This document shows positions 27,313 through 36,636 of a stretch of 64,000 bases of DNA, piece after piece. The stretch's first letter is position 1. Every line of letters begins with the position of its first letter. The translations under genes and the position numbers were made by a program. Source of the stretch: Pseudoxanthomonas sp. PXM02 (GTDB lineage Bacteria; Pseudomonadota; Gammaproteobacteria; Xanthomonadales; Xanthomonadaceae); contig NZ_JACVAK010000001.1 in the NCBI RefSeq assembly GCF_014851805.1, positions 1,736,001 to 1,800,000 of the forward strand, written 5' to 3'. The notes under the pieces are model-generated. The model saw only the letters and a list, made by a program, of their open reading frames with translations. It did no database searches and was not told the DNA's origin.

Positions 27313-29685
27313 ATGGACGCGCCCGTGGTGTGCTGCCATCACTGCGGTGAGCCCGTCGCCGGTGGACACCCGGTGGTCGTGGGCGAGCACGCGTTCTGCT
27401 GCGAAGGCTGTGCCGCCGCCGCGGCGTGGATCGAAGATGCCGACCTCGGCAGTTACTACCGCCTGCGCAGCGCAAGCGCGAACCGGGTGCAGGCCGATCG
27501 CCTGGACCTGGAGAGCTGGGACCGCGCCGATCTGCTGGACGAACACAGCCGCGTAATCGAAGGCGGCCGCGAGATCGTGCTGCTGACCGACGGCATGCGC
27601 TGCGCCGCCTGCGCCTGGCTGATCGACCGCGCCCTCGCCCGCGAGACCGGCGTGCTCGACACCACCGCCAACGCCGTCACCGGTCGCATCCGCATCGCCT
27701 GGGATCCCGCACGCACGCCGCTGTCCGCCCTGCTGCACCGGCTGGCGATGCTCGGCTACCGCCCGTATCTCGCCACCGGCGATGCGCGCGAACAGGCGCG
27801 CCTGTCCGAACGCCGCCGCTGGCTGCTGCGGCTCGGCGTGGCGGGACTCGGTTCGCTGCAGGCCATGATGCTGGCCGAAGCGTTGTACCTGGACGTCAAC
27901 GCGACCATGCCGCTGCCGACACGCGACCTGTTCCGCTGGCTGACGTTCCTGGTCAGCACGCCGGTGGTGTTCTACAGCGGCTGGCCGTTCCTCGCCGGGA
28001 TGGCCCGCGAACTGCGCACACGCCATGTAGGTATGGACACGCTGATCGCCAGTTCCACCCTGCTCGCCTACGTCGCCAGCCTGGTCGAGACGATCCGGGG
28101 CGGCACGCATGTCTGGTACGACGCGGCGGTGATGTTCGTGTTCCTGCTGCTGGCAGCGCGCATGCTGGAACAGCGCGCGCGCAACGTCGCCACCGCACAG
28201 GTCGACGCGCTGGCGCGGGCGCAGCCGGTGTTCGCGATCCGCGAACGCGACGATGGCACGCGCGAGTCGGTGCCGCCGTCGGCACTGCGGACCAACGACA
28301 TCGTCTGCGTGTCCGCCGGCGACGGCGTGCCGGCGGATGGCGTGCTGCTTGATGGCGCGGCGGACTTCGAGGAAGCGCTGCTGACCGGCGAATCCCGCCC
28401 GGTGCGTCGTCATGCCGGCGAGACCGTCTACGCAGGCACCACATGCCGCGAACGGCCCGCGCGCCTGCGCGTGACCGCCACCGGTGCGTCGACACGCTTG
28501 TCGCAGCTGGCCGAACTGGTCGATCGCGCGCAGGGTCATCGGCCACCGCTGGCGCGCGTCGCCGACCGCGTGGGCCGGCATTTCGTGGTGTCCCTGCTGG
28601 TGCTGGCGGTGTGTGTCTACGCGGGCTGGCGGGTCTACCAGCCCGAGCGCGCGTTCGAGGTGACGCTCGCGCTGCTGGTGATCAGCTGTCCGTGCGCGCT
28701 GTCGCTGTCGGTGCCGGCGGTACTCGCCGCCGCGCATGGCGCGCTGGCGCGTTGCGGCGTGCTGGCCACGCGCCCGGAAGCGCTGGACACGCTAGCGCGC
28801 GCCACCGACGTGGTGTTCGACAAGACCGGCACGCTCAGCGATGGCCGTCCGGCCCGGGTCGCCGTGGAGGTATTCGACGGGCTGGAGGCGGACGCCGCCA
28901 CGCGCGTGGTCGCGGCGCTGGAGAAGGACAGCGGCCATCCGATCGCAACCGCGTTCGCCGATATCGACGTACCCATCACGGCCGACAACGTGGTGACGCA
29001 TCCTGGACTGGGCGTGGAAGGCGAGATCGACGGACGCCCCTGGCGATTCGGACGCGGCGACTGGGCCGCGGGTCGCGAGGATGATGGCGCGCTGTGGCTG
29101 GGCGACGGCACATGCGGCATAGCGCGCTTCACCCTTGACGAGAGGCCGCGCGACGATGCCGCCGCGACGATTGCGGCGCTGCGCGCGCAAGGCATACAGG
29201 TCCATCTTGCCAGCGGCGACGGCGACGGCGCGGTGCAACGGCTGGCGCAGGCGCTCGGCATCGCGTCGACGCTCGCCCGCCAATCGCCGGAAGACAAACT
29301 GAAGCGCGTGCGCCAGCTGCAATCCGAAGGCCGCATCGTCGCAATGGTCGGCGACGGCCTGAACGATGCGCCGGTGCTGGCGGGCGCCGACGTCTCGATC
29401 GCAATGGGCGAAGGCGCACCGCTGGCCCAGCGGGCGGCGGATCTCGTCGCCACGGGTCCGTCGCTGTTGCGCATCGCCGATGCCGTGCGTATCGCGCGCC
29501 TGTCGCGCCGACTGGTGAAGCAGAACCTCGCCTGGTCCGCCGGCTACAACCTGCTCGCCGTGCCGCTGGCGGCGGCCGGCCTGGTCACGCCGTGGATCGC
29601 GGCGCTGGGCATGGCGGTATCCTCGCTGGTGGTGACCCTCAATGCGCTCCGCCTGGCGCGCATCTCCACGGAGACGACGGCATGA
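27313..29685 (+). CDS. ccoI: Cu-translocating P-type ATPase CcoI/FixI
   Basis: 790-residue P1B ATPase that exports copper for cbb3 oxidase assembly. The N-terminus has a cysteine-rich metal-binding region (CCHHCGEP, FCCEGC) and an HMA domain with GMRCAACAW. The membrane CPC motif is ISCPCALSLSVP. The phosphorylation site is DKTGTLSDG and the hinge GDGLNDAPVLAGADV. It starts 7 nt after ccoH and overlaps ccoS. The N-terminal extra domain separates CcoI from CopA. Confidence 0.96.
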   Translation: MDAPVVCCHHCGEPVAGGHPVVVGEHAFCCEGCAAAAAWIEDADLGSYYRLRSASANRVQADRLDLESWDRADLLDEHSRVIEGGREIVLLTDGMRCAACAWLIDRALARETGVLDTTANAVTGRIRIAWDPARTPLSALLHRLAMLGYRPYLATGDAREQARLSERRRWLLRLGVAGLGSLQAMMLAEALYLDVNATMPLPTRDLFRWLTFLVSTPVVFYSGWPFLAGMARELRTRHVGMDTLIASSTLLAYVASLVETIRGGTHVWYDAAVMFVFLLLAARMLEQRARNVATAQVDALARAQPVFAIRERDDGTRESVPPSALRTNDIVCVSAGDGVPADGVLLDGAADFEEALLTGESRPVRRHAGETVYAGTTCRERPARLRVTATGASTRLSQLAELVDRAQGHRPPLARVADRVGRHFVVSLLVLAVCVYAGWRVYQPERAFEVTLALLVISCPCALSLSVPAVLAAAHGALARCGVLATRPEALDTLARATDVVFDKTGTLSDGRPARVAVEVFDGLEADAATRVVAALEKDSGHPIATAFADIDVPITADNVVTHPGLGVEGEIDGRPWRFGRGDWAAGREDDGALWLGDGTCGIARFTLDERPRDDAAATIAALRAQGIQVHLASGDGDGAVQRLAQALGIASTLARQSPEDKLKRVRQLQSEGRIVAMVGDGLNDAPVLAGADVSIAMGEGAPLAQRAADLVATGPSLLRIADAVRIARLSRRLVKQNLAWSAGYNLLAVPLAAAGLVTPWIAALGMAVSSLVVTLNALRLARISTETTA

Positions 29686-29867
29686 ACATCCTGCTGATGC
29701 TGTTGCCGATCAGCCTGGTCCTGTTGGCCCTGGCCATCGCCGCGTTCGCGTGGGCGGTGCGGAAAGGCCAGTTCGACGATCTCGACACCCCGGCGCTCGA
29801 CATCCTCGACGACGCGCCGGCCACACCACGTGCCCCGCGCACGCGCGAAGCCAACGATGGCCCCTGA
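29682..29867 (+). CDS. ccoS: cbb3 oxidase maturation protein CcoS
   Basis: 61-residue protein with one N-terminal span (MNILLMLLPISLVLLALAIAAFAWAV) followed by RKGQFDDLDTPALDIL, the hallmark of CcoS. It overlaps ccoI at its start and the next gene at its end. Needed for insertion of haem and copper into CcoN. Confidence 0.95.
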   Translation: MNILLMLLPISLVLLALAIAAFAWAVRKGQFDDLDTPALDILDDAPATPRAPRTREANDGP

Positions 29868-30582
29868 CGTTCCGGTGCTGCTCGCGGCGCTGCTGGCCGG
29901 CCTGGTGGGCAGCACGCATTGCGCGGTGATGTGCGGCGGCATCGCCACCGGCTTCTCTGCGGCGTCCGCCCGTCAAGGCTGGGGCAGTGCGCTGCAGCTG
30001 AATCTTGGACGCGTTGGCGGTTATGTACCGGCGGGTGCGCTGGTCGGCGCGTTGGGGAGTGGCCTGCTGTCACTGGCGCGGCACGAAACCGCAGTCCTCG
30101 CGATGCGCATCGGCGTCGGGCTGGCGTTGGTCGTGCTGGCACTGCGCCTGCTCGACCAGCGCGGTCGTCTCGACGTCCTCGCCCGTCCGGGCGCGAAGGT
30201 CTGGCAGGCGCTGCGCCCACTGCATGCACGCGTGCTGCCGGCGGACACACTGCCTCGCCGTTTGGTGGCCGGGGCCTTGTGGGGCTGGCTGCCGTGCGGA
30301 CTCAGCCTGAGCCTGCTGACGGTGGCATGGCTGCAAGCCAATGCACGCGATGCGGCGTTGACGATGGCGATGTTCGGCCTCGGCACGTTGCCGATGATGG
30401 TGGTGCTGACGTGGTCCGGCGCACGCCTGGGTCGTCACTGGCAGCGCGCGTCCGTGCGTCGCGTGGCCGCCGGCTTCGTGCTGTTCGCCGGTCTGCTCAC
30501 GATCGCCTCGCCGTGGCTGATGCAGCAGCCCGCGCTGCACGGCGTCCTCGCCGCGCTCGGCTGCCAGCCACTGCCGGCATGA
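29857..30582 (+). CDS. TauE/SafE-like (sulfite exporter / DsbD-type) membrane protein
   Basis: 241-residue inner-membrane protein with about six hydrophobic spans. Its N-terminal GLVGSTHCAVMCGG is typical of the copper/cytochrome biogenesis branch of the TauE/SafE family commonly linked to ccoGHIS. WGWLPCGLSLSLL provides a second conserved Pro-Cys. ATG 29857 overlaps ccoS by 11 nt and the stop overlaps cydD. Proposed to take part in thiol or copper handling during oxidase assembly. Confidence 0.85.
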   Translation: MAPDVPVLLAALLAGLVGSTHCAVMCGGIATGFSAASARQGWGSALQLNLGRVGGYVPAGALVGALGSGLLSLARHETAVLAMRIGVGLALVVLALRLLDQRGRLDVLARPGAKVWQALRPLHARVLPADTLPRRLVAGALWGWLPCGLSLSLLTVAWLQANARDAALTMAMFGLGTLPMMVVLTWSGARLGRHWQRASVRRVAAGFVLFAGLLTIASPWLMQQPALHGVLAALGCQPLPA

Positions 30583-32273
30583 CGGACAGCGCCACGAACA
30601 TGCCGGCGGGCACCACGGCGAAGGCTCGCCTTCATGCGCTTGGCGCCGTGGCACGCACGCCACTGAACGCAGCCGGCGCGCTCGCGGTACTGGGAGGCGT
30701 CCTGCTGGTGCCGCAAGCAGCGCTGATCGCGTGGTGCGTGCAGCGCGGCCTGGTCGAAGGCGCCGCCCCCGCTTCATTGCTTCCGCTGCTCGGCGGACTG
30801 TTGGCGACGTTGCTGCTGCGCGCGGTGATCGGCTGGCTCAGTCGCCGTCTCGCCGACCGCGCCGTCGAGCAGATCCGCGTGGACACTCGTGCCCGTCTCG
30901 CGCGCGGACTGGTCGCGCGCGGCCCGGTCTGGGTGCGCGCGCAGCAGAGCGGCGCACTGGCTGAGCGGATGGGCGCGCATGTGGATGCGCTGGAAGGCTA
31001 CTTCGGCGGCTTTATTCCGCTGCGGGCCGAAGTGGTGGGCGTGCCGCTGGCGATCCTGCTCGCGGTGTTCTTCGTCGACCGCACGGTCGGCCTGGTGCTG
31101 CTGCTGACGATGCCGCTGGTACCGGTGTTCATGATGCTGGTCGGTTGGGGCGCGCAGGCCGCCAGCCAGCGCCAACTGCAGGCGCTGACGCGCATGGGTG
31201 GCCACTTCGCCGATCGCCTGCGCGGCCTGGGCCTGATCCGCCTGTACGGGCGCGGCGAAGCGGAACTGCACGGCATCCGTGCCGCCGCCGAGGAACTGCG
31301 CGTGCGCAGCCTGCGTGTGTTGCGGATCGCCTTCCTGTCGTCGGCGGTGCTGGAGTTCTTCGCCTCGCTCAGCGTCGCGATGATCGCGCTGTACCTGGGT
31401 CTCACCTACCTGGGCATGCTCGACCTGCGCGGCGCGCCGCTGACGCTGGGCGCGGGCGTGTTCTGCCTGCTGCTGGCACCGGATTTCTACGCGCCGCTGC
31501 GGAAGCTGGCTACGCACTATCACGACCGCGCCGCGGCGCTGGCAGCGATGGACGAGATTGCGATCGTGCTGGACGGCGATACGCCGAACGTCTCCGACAC
31601 CCCCGTAACGGAAATCTCTACCGCCACGACGCCGACGCTGCTCAGCACGCATGGGCTTGCGCTACGTCATGCCGGTGGTGCGCGCGACGTGCTACACGAC
31701 GTCACGCTGGACCTGCAGCGCGACCAGCATGTCGCGCTGACCGGCGCCAGCGGCGACGGCAAGAGCACGCTGCTGGAAGCCCTGGCCGGTTGGCTGCCCG
31801 CGCAGGCGGGCACGCTGCAGCGTGCGCCCGGCCTGCGCATCGGCTACGCCCCGCAACGCCCCTTCCTGTTCGCCGGCAGCCTGCGCGACAACCTGCGCAT
31901 GGCACAGCCCGAGGCCAGCGATGCGGAGCTGGAGCAGGCCGCGGAGGCCGCACAGGTGATGCGCTTCGCTGCTCGCCTGCCCGAGGGACTGGATACGGTG
32001 ATCGGCGAGCGTGGCTTCGGCCTGTCCGGCGGCGAGGCGCGGCGCGTGGCGCTGGCGCGCGTGTTCCTGCGCGATCCCGATCTGCTGCTGCTCGACGAAC
32101 CCACCGCCTTCCTCGACCCCGATACCGAGGCCGACGTGCTGCAGGCGATCCGGCAGTTCGCGCGCGGACGCGCGCTGTTGATGGCGACCCACAGCCCGAT
32201 GGCGCAGGCAGCACTGCCGCAGACCTGGCGATTGCGCGAAGGCCGTCTGTATGTCGACGGAGGGAACCCATGA
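30579..32273 (+). CDS. cydD: Thiol reductant ABC exporter subunit CydD
   Basis: 564-residue half-transporter with six membrane segments in the first ~310 residues and a C-terminal ATPase. That domain has Walker A GASGDGKST, signature LSGGEARRVALAR and Walker B LLLLDEPTA. CydDC exports glutathione/cysteine to the periplasm and is required for bd oxidase assembly. ATG overlaps the preceding stop and the 3' end overlaps cydC. Here it is in the cco operon instead of following cydAB. Confidence 0.94.
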   Translation: MTDSATNMPAGTTAKARLHALGAVARTPLNAAGALAVLGGVLLVPQAALIAWCVQRGLVEGAAPASLLPLLGGLLATLLLRAVIGWLSRRLADRAVEQIRVDTRARLARGLVARGPVWVRAQQSGALAERMGAHVDALEGYFGGFIPLRAEVVGVPLAILLAVFFVDRTVGLVLLLTMPLVPVFMMLVGWGAQAASQRQLQALTRMGGHFADRLRGLGLIRLYGRGEAELHGIRAAAEELRVRSLRVLRIAFLSSAVLEFFASLSVAMIALYLGLTYLGMLDLRGAPLTLGAGVFCLLLAPDFYAPLRKLATHYHDRAAALAAMDEIAIVLDGDTPNVSDTPVTEISTATTPTLLSTHGLALRHAGGARDVLHDVTLDLQRDQHVALTGASGDGKSTLLEALAGWLPAQAGTLQRAPGLRIGYAPQRPFLFAGSLRDNLRMAQPEASDAELEQAAEAAQVMRFAARLPEGLDTVIGERGFGLSGGEARRVALARVFLRDPDLLLLDEPTAFLDPDTEADVLQAIRQFARGRALLMATHSPMAQAALPQTWRLREGRLYVDGGNP

Positions 32274-33943
32274 GCGCGCACCGGAGCGATCAGGCAACCA
32301 CGCTGCGCGAGGTGCTGGCGCGGCATCGCCCACGGATCGCGCTGGCCGTCGGTCTACTGCTGCTGACGCTGCTCGCCGGCACCGCCCTGCTCGGCCTGTC
32401 CGGGCATTTCCTCACCGCCGCTGCGCTGGCCGGCTCTGCCGCGATCGGCTTCAACTTCTTCGGCCCGTCCGCCGGTATCCGCGCACTGACCTTCGTGCGC
32501 ATCCTGTCGCGCTACGGCGAGAAGCTGTTCGGCCACGACGTAACGCTGCGGATCGCACGCGACCTGCGCGCCTGGTTCTTCCAGCGCGCGCTGCCGCTGG
32601 CGCCGCTACGACTGGGCCGCTTCCGCATCGGCGAGCTGATGGCGCGGCTGATGGCCGACATCGACGCGGTCGACGGCCTGCTGGTACGCGCGATCGGCCC
32701 ATTGCTGGCGCTGCTGTCGCTGTGCCTGCTGGCGACCGTGATCGCGATGGCGGTCCTGCCGCTCGCCGGCATCGTGCTGCTGATGGCGCTGGCACTGATC
32801 GCCGCACTGGCGCCGTGGCTGGCCGCGCGCAGCGTGGCCGCACTGGAAGACGAGCGCGCGGAGGCGCGGACACATCTGCGCGCCACCGTGCAGGAAGGCA
32901 TCGAGGGCCAGCAGGATCTCGTGGCGATGGACGCGACGATCGCGTGGCTGGCGGCGCTCGACGGCCGCAGCCGCGGTATCGCACACTGGGAAGATCGACG
33001 CAAGCAAAGGCTCGCGCTGGCGACCGCGGCGCATGGCGTCGTCGTTGCGTTCGCACTGCCGACGATGCTGTGGGTCCTGTTGTCGGGTGTCCATGCGGAA
33101 CGTATCAGCGCCGCTGCCGCGGGCGGTCTGTTCTTCATGACGGTCGCCGTGCTGGAAGCCTGCGCTGCCATTGCACCTGCGTGGCAGGCATGGCGTGCGG
33201 CGGCGGTCGCTGCGCAACGACTGCAGGCCGTGGTTGAGTTTCCCGTCCCGGGCCATCATGAAGTCGGCACGCACACGCCCGCCGTAAGTGGCGCACTGCA
33301 ACTACAGGACGTCGCATTCGCCTGGAACGGCACAACGCGCCGGGTGCTCGACGGCGCCTGCCTCCACGTCGCGCCCGGCGAGCGCGTGCTGGTCACCGGA
33401 GACAGCGGCGAAGGGAAGTCGTCACTGCTGGCCCTCGTCCTCGGTCTGGTGACACCGCAACACGGCACGGTGTCCTTCGCCGGCGAGGATCTGAGGGCAC
33501 TGGATCCGGTGCAATGGCATGCCCGCCTCGCGTGGCTGCCGCAGGACGCGCCCGTGTTCTCCGGTAGCGTGCGCGAGAACCTGTTGCTAGGCGATCCTGG
33601 GGCCGACGATGCACGCCTGTGGCAGGCGCTGGCGCAGGTGAAACTGGATGACCGCTTCCGCGATACCGGCCTGGACACCTGGGTAGGCGAAAACGGCGCG
33701 ACCTTGTCCGCCGGTCAGTCGCGCCGACTGGCACTCGCACGCGCCCTGCTGCGTGATGCGCCGCTACTGCTGCTTGATGAACCCACCGAAGGCCTGGACC
33801 AGGACACCGCCGATGCGCTGATGCGGGACGTCGCCGAGGCCAGCGAAGGTCGCAGCGTACTGATCATCAGCCATGCGGTTTTGCCGGACGGCGTGGTGGA
33901 TACACGCTACCGGTTACGCGACGGGAAGCTGCTGAAGGAGTGA
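32270..33943 (+). CDS. cydC: Thiol reductant ABC exporter subunit CydC
   Basis: 557-residue partner of CydD. The membrane half (about 1-320) includes LSGHFLTAAALAG and FGPSAGIRALTFVRILSRYGEKLFGHDVTLR, a CydC landmark. The ATPase half has GDSGEGKSS, LSAGQSRRLALAR and LLLLDEPTEGLD. Last gene of the cco-cyd run, followed by an inverted repeat. Confidence 0.95.
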   Translation: MSAHRSDQATTLREVLARHRPRIALAVGLLLLTLLAGTALLGLSGHFLTAAALAGSAAIGFNFFGPSAGIRALTFVRILSRYGEKLFGHDVTLRIARDLRAWFFQRALPLAPLRLGRFRIGELMARLMADIDAVDGLLVRAIGPLLALLSLCLLATVIAMAVLPLAGIVLLMALALIAALAPWLAARSVAALEDERAEARTHLRATVQEGIEGQQDLVAMDATIAWLAALDGRSRGIAHWEDRRKQRLALATAAHGVVVAFALPTMLWVLLSGVHAERISAAAAGGLFFMTVAVLEACAAIAPAWQAWRAAAVAAQRLQAVVEFPVPGHHEVGTHTPAVSGALQLQDVAFAWNGTTRRVLDGACLHVAPGERVLVTGDSGEGKSSLLALVLGLVTPQHGTVSFAGEDLRALDPVQWHARLAWLPQDAPVFSGSVRENLLLGDPGADDARLWQALAQVKLDDRFRDTGLDTWVGENGATLSAGQSRRLALARALLRDAPLLLLDEPTEGLDQDTADALMRDVAEASEGRSVLIISHAVLPDGVVDTRYRLRDGKLLKE

Positions 33944-33957
33944 GCGCTTCCGGCTGG

Positions 33958-34024
33958 TGTGGGAGCGACGCAAGTCGCGATGAGGCTTTACCGGTAGGTC
34001 ATTGCGACTTGCGTCGCTCCCACA
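33958..34024. repeat. REP-like inverted repeat (REPIN) between cydC and fnr
   Basis: Two perfect 21-nt arms face each other around a 25-nt centre. The left arm (33958-33978) starts TGTGGGAGCGACGCAAGTCG; the right arm (34004-34024) is its exact complement. Each arm has the GGGAGCGAC core common in REP families of xanthomonads and pseudomonads. It lies between two convergent genes, where it may also act as a transcription barrier. Confidence 0.75.
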
Positions 34025-34040
34025 GGAGACATCCCCCGCT

Positions 34041-34805
34041 TCAGGCGCGCGCCTCAGCCAACGCATCCAACCGCTTGCGATCGAGCAGTCGCACGTGGTG
34101 CGGGTCGTCGGTGGCGATGCTGCCTTCCTGGCGCAGGCGGGTGAAGCTGCGGCTGACGGTTTCCACGGTCAGGCCCAGATAGTCGGCGATGTCGGTGCGC
34201 GTCATCGGCAGGATCACTTCGGTGGCGTCCTGGCCCTGGCGCTGGCGACGCTGCGCCATGTCGACCAGGAAGCCGGCCAACCGCTCCATCGGATTCAGGC
34301 GCGCCAGCGCCATCAAATTGCCGCGGGTCGCGTCCAGCTCCACGCAAGCGCGTTCGAGCAGTTCGCGCTCCAGCTCGGGGTGGTCGTTGCAGAGGCCGCG
34401 CATGTCGGCCATCGAGAACTCGCACAGCGTGCTGTCGGTGATCGCCTCGATGGTGTGCTTGTAGTGCGAAGTGCCCGAGAAGCCGATGAAGTCGCCCGGC
34501 ATCAGGAACCCGGCCACCAGCCGGCGGCCGTCCGGCAACAGCCGGATGCGGCGCAGCGCGCCCTTGGTGACGGTGAACACGCCCCGCCGCGGTTCGCCCT
34601 CGCGGACCAGCGCCTCGGCCGCCTTCAGCCGGACGTCGTCGGCCAGGGACTCCATCGCGTGGGCCTTGGACACCGGCAGGGCGGCGCAGACCGCCAGATG
34701 CCGTACCAGGCAGCCGCTGCACCCGCGGGCGGCCTGGCACACCACGCCATCGGCGGGCGCAGGGCGCACCGGAGCGTCGTTCTGGCGGAGAATGCGAAGG
34801 CTCAT
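34041..34805 (-). CDS. fnr: FNR-type oxygen-sensing Crp/Fnr regulator
   Basis: 254-residue global regulator. N-terminal cysteines Cys29-x2-Cys32-x7-Cys40 plus Cys128 can hold a [4Fe-4S] cluster with the spacing I recall for FnrN-type proteins; Cys23 is extra. A cAMP-fold domain (PGDFIGFSG) and dimer helix follow. The HTH contains TRTDIADYLGLTVETVSRSF, whose recognition helix has the E-x2-S-R pattern that reads TTGAT. Two perfect TTGAT-N4-ATCAA boxes lie in this same window, upstream of ccoN and of fabA. Confidence 0.92.
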   Translation of the reverse strand: MSLRILRQNDAPVRPAPADGVVCQAARGCSGCLVRHLAVCAALPVSKAHAMESLADDVRLKAAEALVREGEPRRGVFTVTKGALRRIRLLPDGRRLVAGFLMPGDFIGFSGTSHYKHTIEAITDSTLCEFSMADMRGLCNDHPELERELLERACVELDATRGNLMALARLNPMERLAGFLVDMAQRRQRQGQDATEVILPMTRTDIADYLGLTVETVSRSFTRLRQEGSIATDDPHHVRLLDRKRLDALAEARA

Positions 34806-35205
34806 GGCGGTCGGCTACGTAGGTCTTCGAAGGGGATGATACGCCCGCGAAAACCGCTATTACGGCACTGCGACAATTGGTCGCAGACCCGACTTTCAGC
34901 GTCGATTCCCCCATTCAGGCCCGGATTCGGTTACAGTGCGCGCCGCTTGCCAGCGGCCGTTCGTTTCCCCAATGGTCCGCCGGCGCAGGGAATTCCCCGC
35001 GAGTTCCCGCGCCCGCCCCGCTCCGACTTCTTTCGTTGCGCAAGCCCGGATCCGCCGCGTTGGCGGCTCCGCACCCCCTCTCGCAGCGCGGTTTCAGGGA
35101 ACGCTTCGAGTCACGGTCTTACCGCATTCCGCGTGTCGTACGTTGCCGCACCCCAGGGTGCAGGCGTCGCGCGCGTGGTCGGCCGGCCGGTATTGGAGCT
35201 TCCAC
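34806..35205. other. 400-nt gene-free region: fnr promoter side and long rhlE leader
   Basis: No credible gene is visible here. A minus-strand TATCAT (34841-34836) is a possible -10 for fnr, and a perfect palindrome lies at 34868-34886. A plus-strand TACAGT (34932-34937) is the best -10 candidate for rhlE and would give a leader of roughly 260 nt. Long structured leaders are known for cold-induced helicase genes, but no family motif is recognisable here. Confidence 0.4.
34868..34886. promoter_or_regulatory. 19-bp palindrome, candidate operator upstream of fnr
   Basis: CTGCGACAATTGGTCGCAG has two perfect 7-nt arms around AATTG. It stands alone in the fnr/rhlE divergent region, about 48 nt upstream of the presumed fnr start of transcription. 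The cognate protein is unknown; it does not match an FNR box. Confidence 0.4.
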
Positions 35206-36573
35206 ATGAGTTTTGAAAACCTTGGCCTGGCGCCCGCCCTGCTGCGCGCGCTGGACGAACAGGGCTACACCCAGCCCACCCCCATCCAGGAACAGGCCAT
35301 CCCGCTGGCCCTGGCCGGCCACGACCTGCTGGCCGGCGCGCAGACCGGCACCGGCAAGACCGCCGCGTTCGGCCTGCCGCTGATCCAGTACCTGGCCACC
35401 ACCCCCCAGGAAGTGCAGCGCGGCGGACCGCGCAAGCCGCGCGCGCTGGTGCTGACCCCCACGCGTGAACTGGCCGTGCAGGTGCACGACAGCCTGCGTG
35501 GTTACGGCAAGTACCTGCGCATCCCCAGCACCACCATCTACGGCGGCGTCGGCATGGGCAACCAGCTGGACGCACTGCGCCGTGGTGTGGACCTGGTGAT
35601 CGCCTGCCCGGGCCGCCTGATCGACCACCTCGAGCGCCGCAGCGTGGATCTGTCCGGCATTGAAGTGCTGGTGCTGGACGAAGCCGACCGCATGCTCGAC
35701 ATGGGCTTCCTGCCGTCGATCAAGCGCATCCTGGCCAAGCTGCCGCGCCAGAACCGCCAGACCATGCTGTTCTCCGCCACCTTCGCCGACCCGATCCGCG
35801 AGCTGGCGCTGGAGTTCATGCACGATCCGAAGCAGATCCAGGTGACCCCGCGCAACACCGTCGCCGAGACCATCACCCACCGCGTGCACCCGGTCGACGG
35901 CAGCCGCAAGCGCGACCTGCTGCTGCACCTGCTGGCGCAGGACAGCCGCCTGCAGACGCTGGTGTTCGCCCGCACCAAGCACGGCAGCGACAAGCTGGCG
36001 ACGTTCCTGGAGAAGAGCGGCATCAAGACCGCCGCGATCCACGGCAACAAGTCGCAGGGTGCGCGCCAGCGCGCGCTGAGCGACTTCAAGGCCGGTCGCA
36101 TCAACGTGCTGGTCGCCACCGACATCGCCGCGCGCGGCATCGACATCGACCAGCTGCCGCAGGTGATCAACTTCGACCTGCCGATGGTGGCCGAAGACTA
36201 CGTGCACCGCATCGGCCGCACCGGCCGCAACGGCTCGACCGGCCAGGCGATCTCGCTGGTGGCGCAGGACGAAGCGAAGTACCTGCGTGCGATCGTGCGC
36301 CTGCTCAACCGCGACATGGACATCCGCGACGTGCCGGGCTTCGAGCTGCAGACCCCGATCCGCTGGGGCAACAGCGCGCCGGGCAAGGCCGAGCAGCCGG
36401 GCGGCGAACGCACGCCCCGTCGCAACAACGGCGGCCACAAGCACGCCCGTCGTCCGCACGGCGACGCCCCGCGCCACGCCCACGCCGGCCCGAAGAAGCA
36501 TGGTGGCGGACAGCGTCGCGACGGCGGCCGGTCTGGCGGCGCCCGCCAGGGCCAGTCCCGCCCCGCCCGCTAA
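35206..36573 (+). CDS. rhlE: DEAD-box ATP-dependent RNA helicase RhlE
   Basis: 455-residue RNA helicase. Q-motif region YTQPTPIQEQAIP, motif I AQTGTGKT, Ia PTRELAVQV, II VLDEADRMLDMGF, III SATF, V ATDIAARGIDI and VI HRIGRTGRNG are all in order. The last ~75 residues form a basic, Gly/His/Arg-rich tail (HKHARRPHGD), typical of RhlE. The start ATG 35206 has TTGGAG upstream. Involved in ribosome maturation and RNA turnover, often cold-induced. Confidence 0.96.
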   Translation: MSFENLGLAPALLRALDEQGYTQPTPIQEQAIPLALAGHDLLAGAQTGTGKTAAFGLPLIQYLATTPQEVQRGGPRKPRALVLTPTRELAVQVHDSLRGYGKYLRIPSTTIYGGVGMGNQLDALRRGVDLVIACPGRLIDHLERRSVDLSGIEVLVLDEADRMLDMGFLPSIKRILAKLPRQNRQTMLFSATFADPIRELALEFMHDPKQIQVTPRNTVAETITHRVHPVDGSRKRDLLLHLLAQDSRLQTLVFARTKHGSDKLATFLEKSGIKTAAIHGNKSQGARQRALSDFKAGRINVLVATDIAARGIDIDQLPQVINFDLPMVAEDYVHRIGRTGRNGSTGQAISLVAQDEAKYLRAIVRLLNRDMDIRDVPGFELQTPIRWGNSAPGKAEQPGGERTPRRNNGGHKHARRPHGDAPRHAHAGPKKHGGGQRRDGGRSGGARQGQSRPAR

Positions 36574-36636
36574 GCAACAACCTGCGCGCGGCGTCCTCAG
36601 TGGCGCCGCGCGCTCCAACGATCCGGAAAACGACGC

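Noticed and set aside
36574-36636. preQ1 riboswitch before queD
   Set aside because: Only 63 nt separate rhlE and queD and no preQ1 aptamer pattern is visible.
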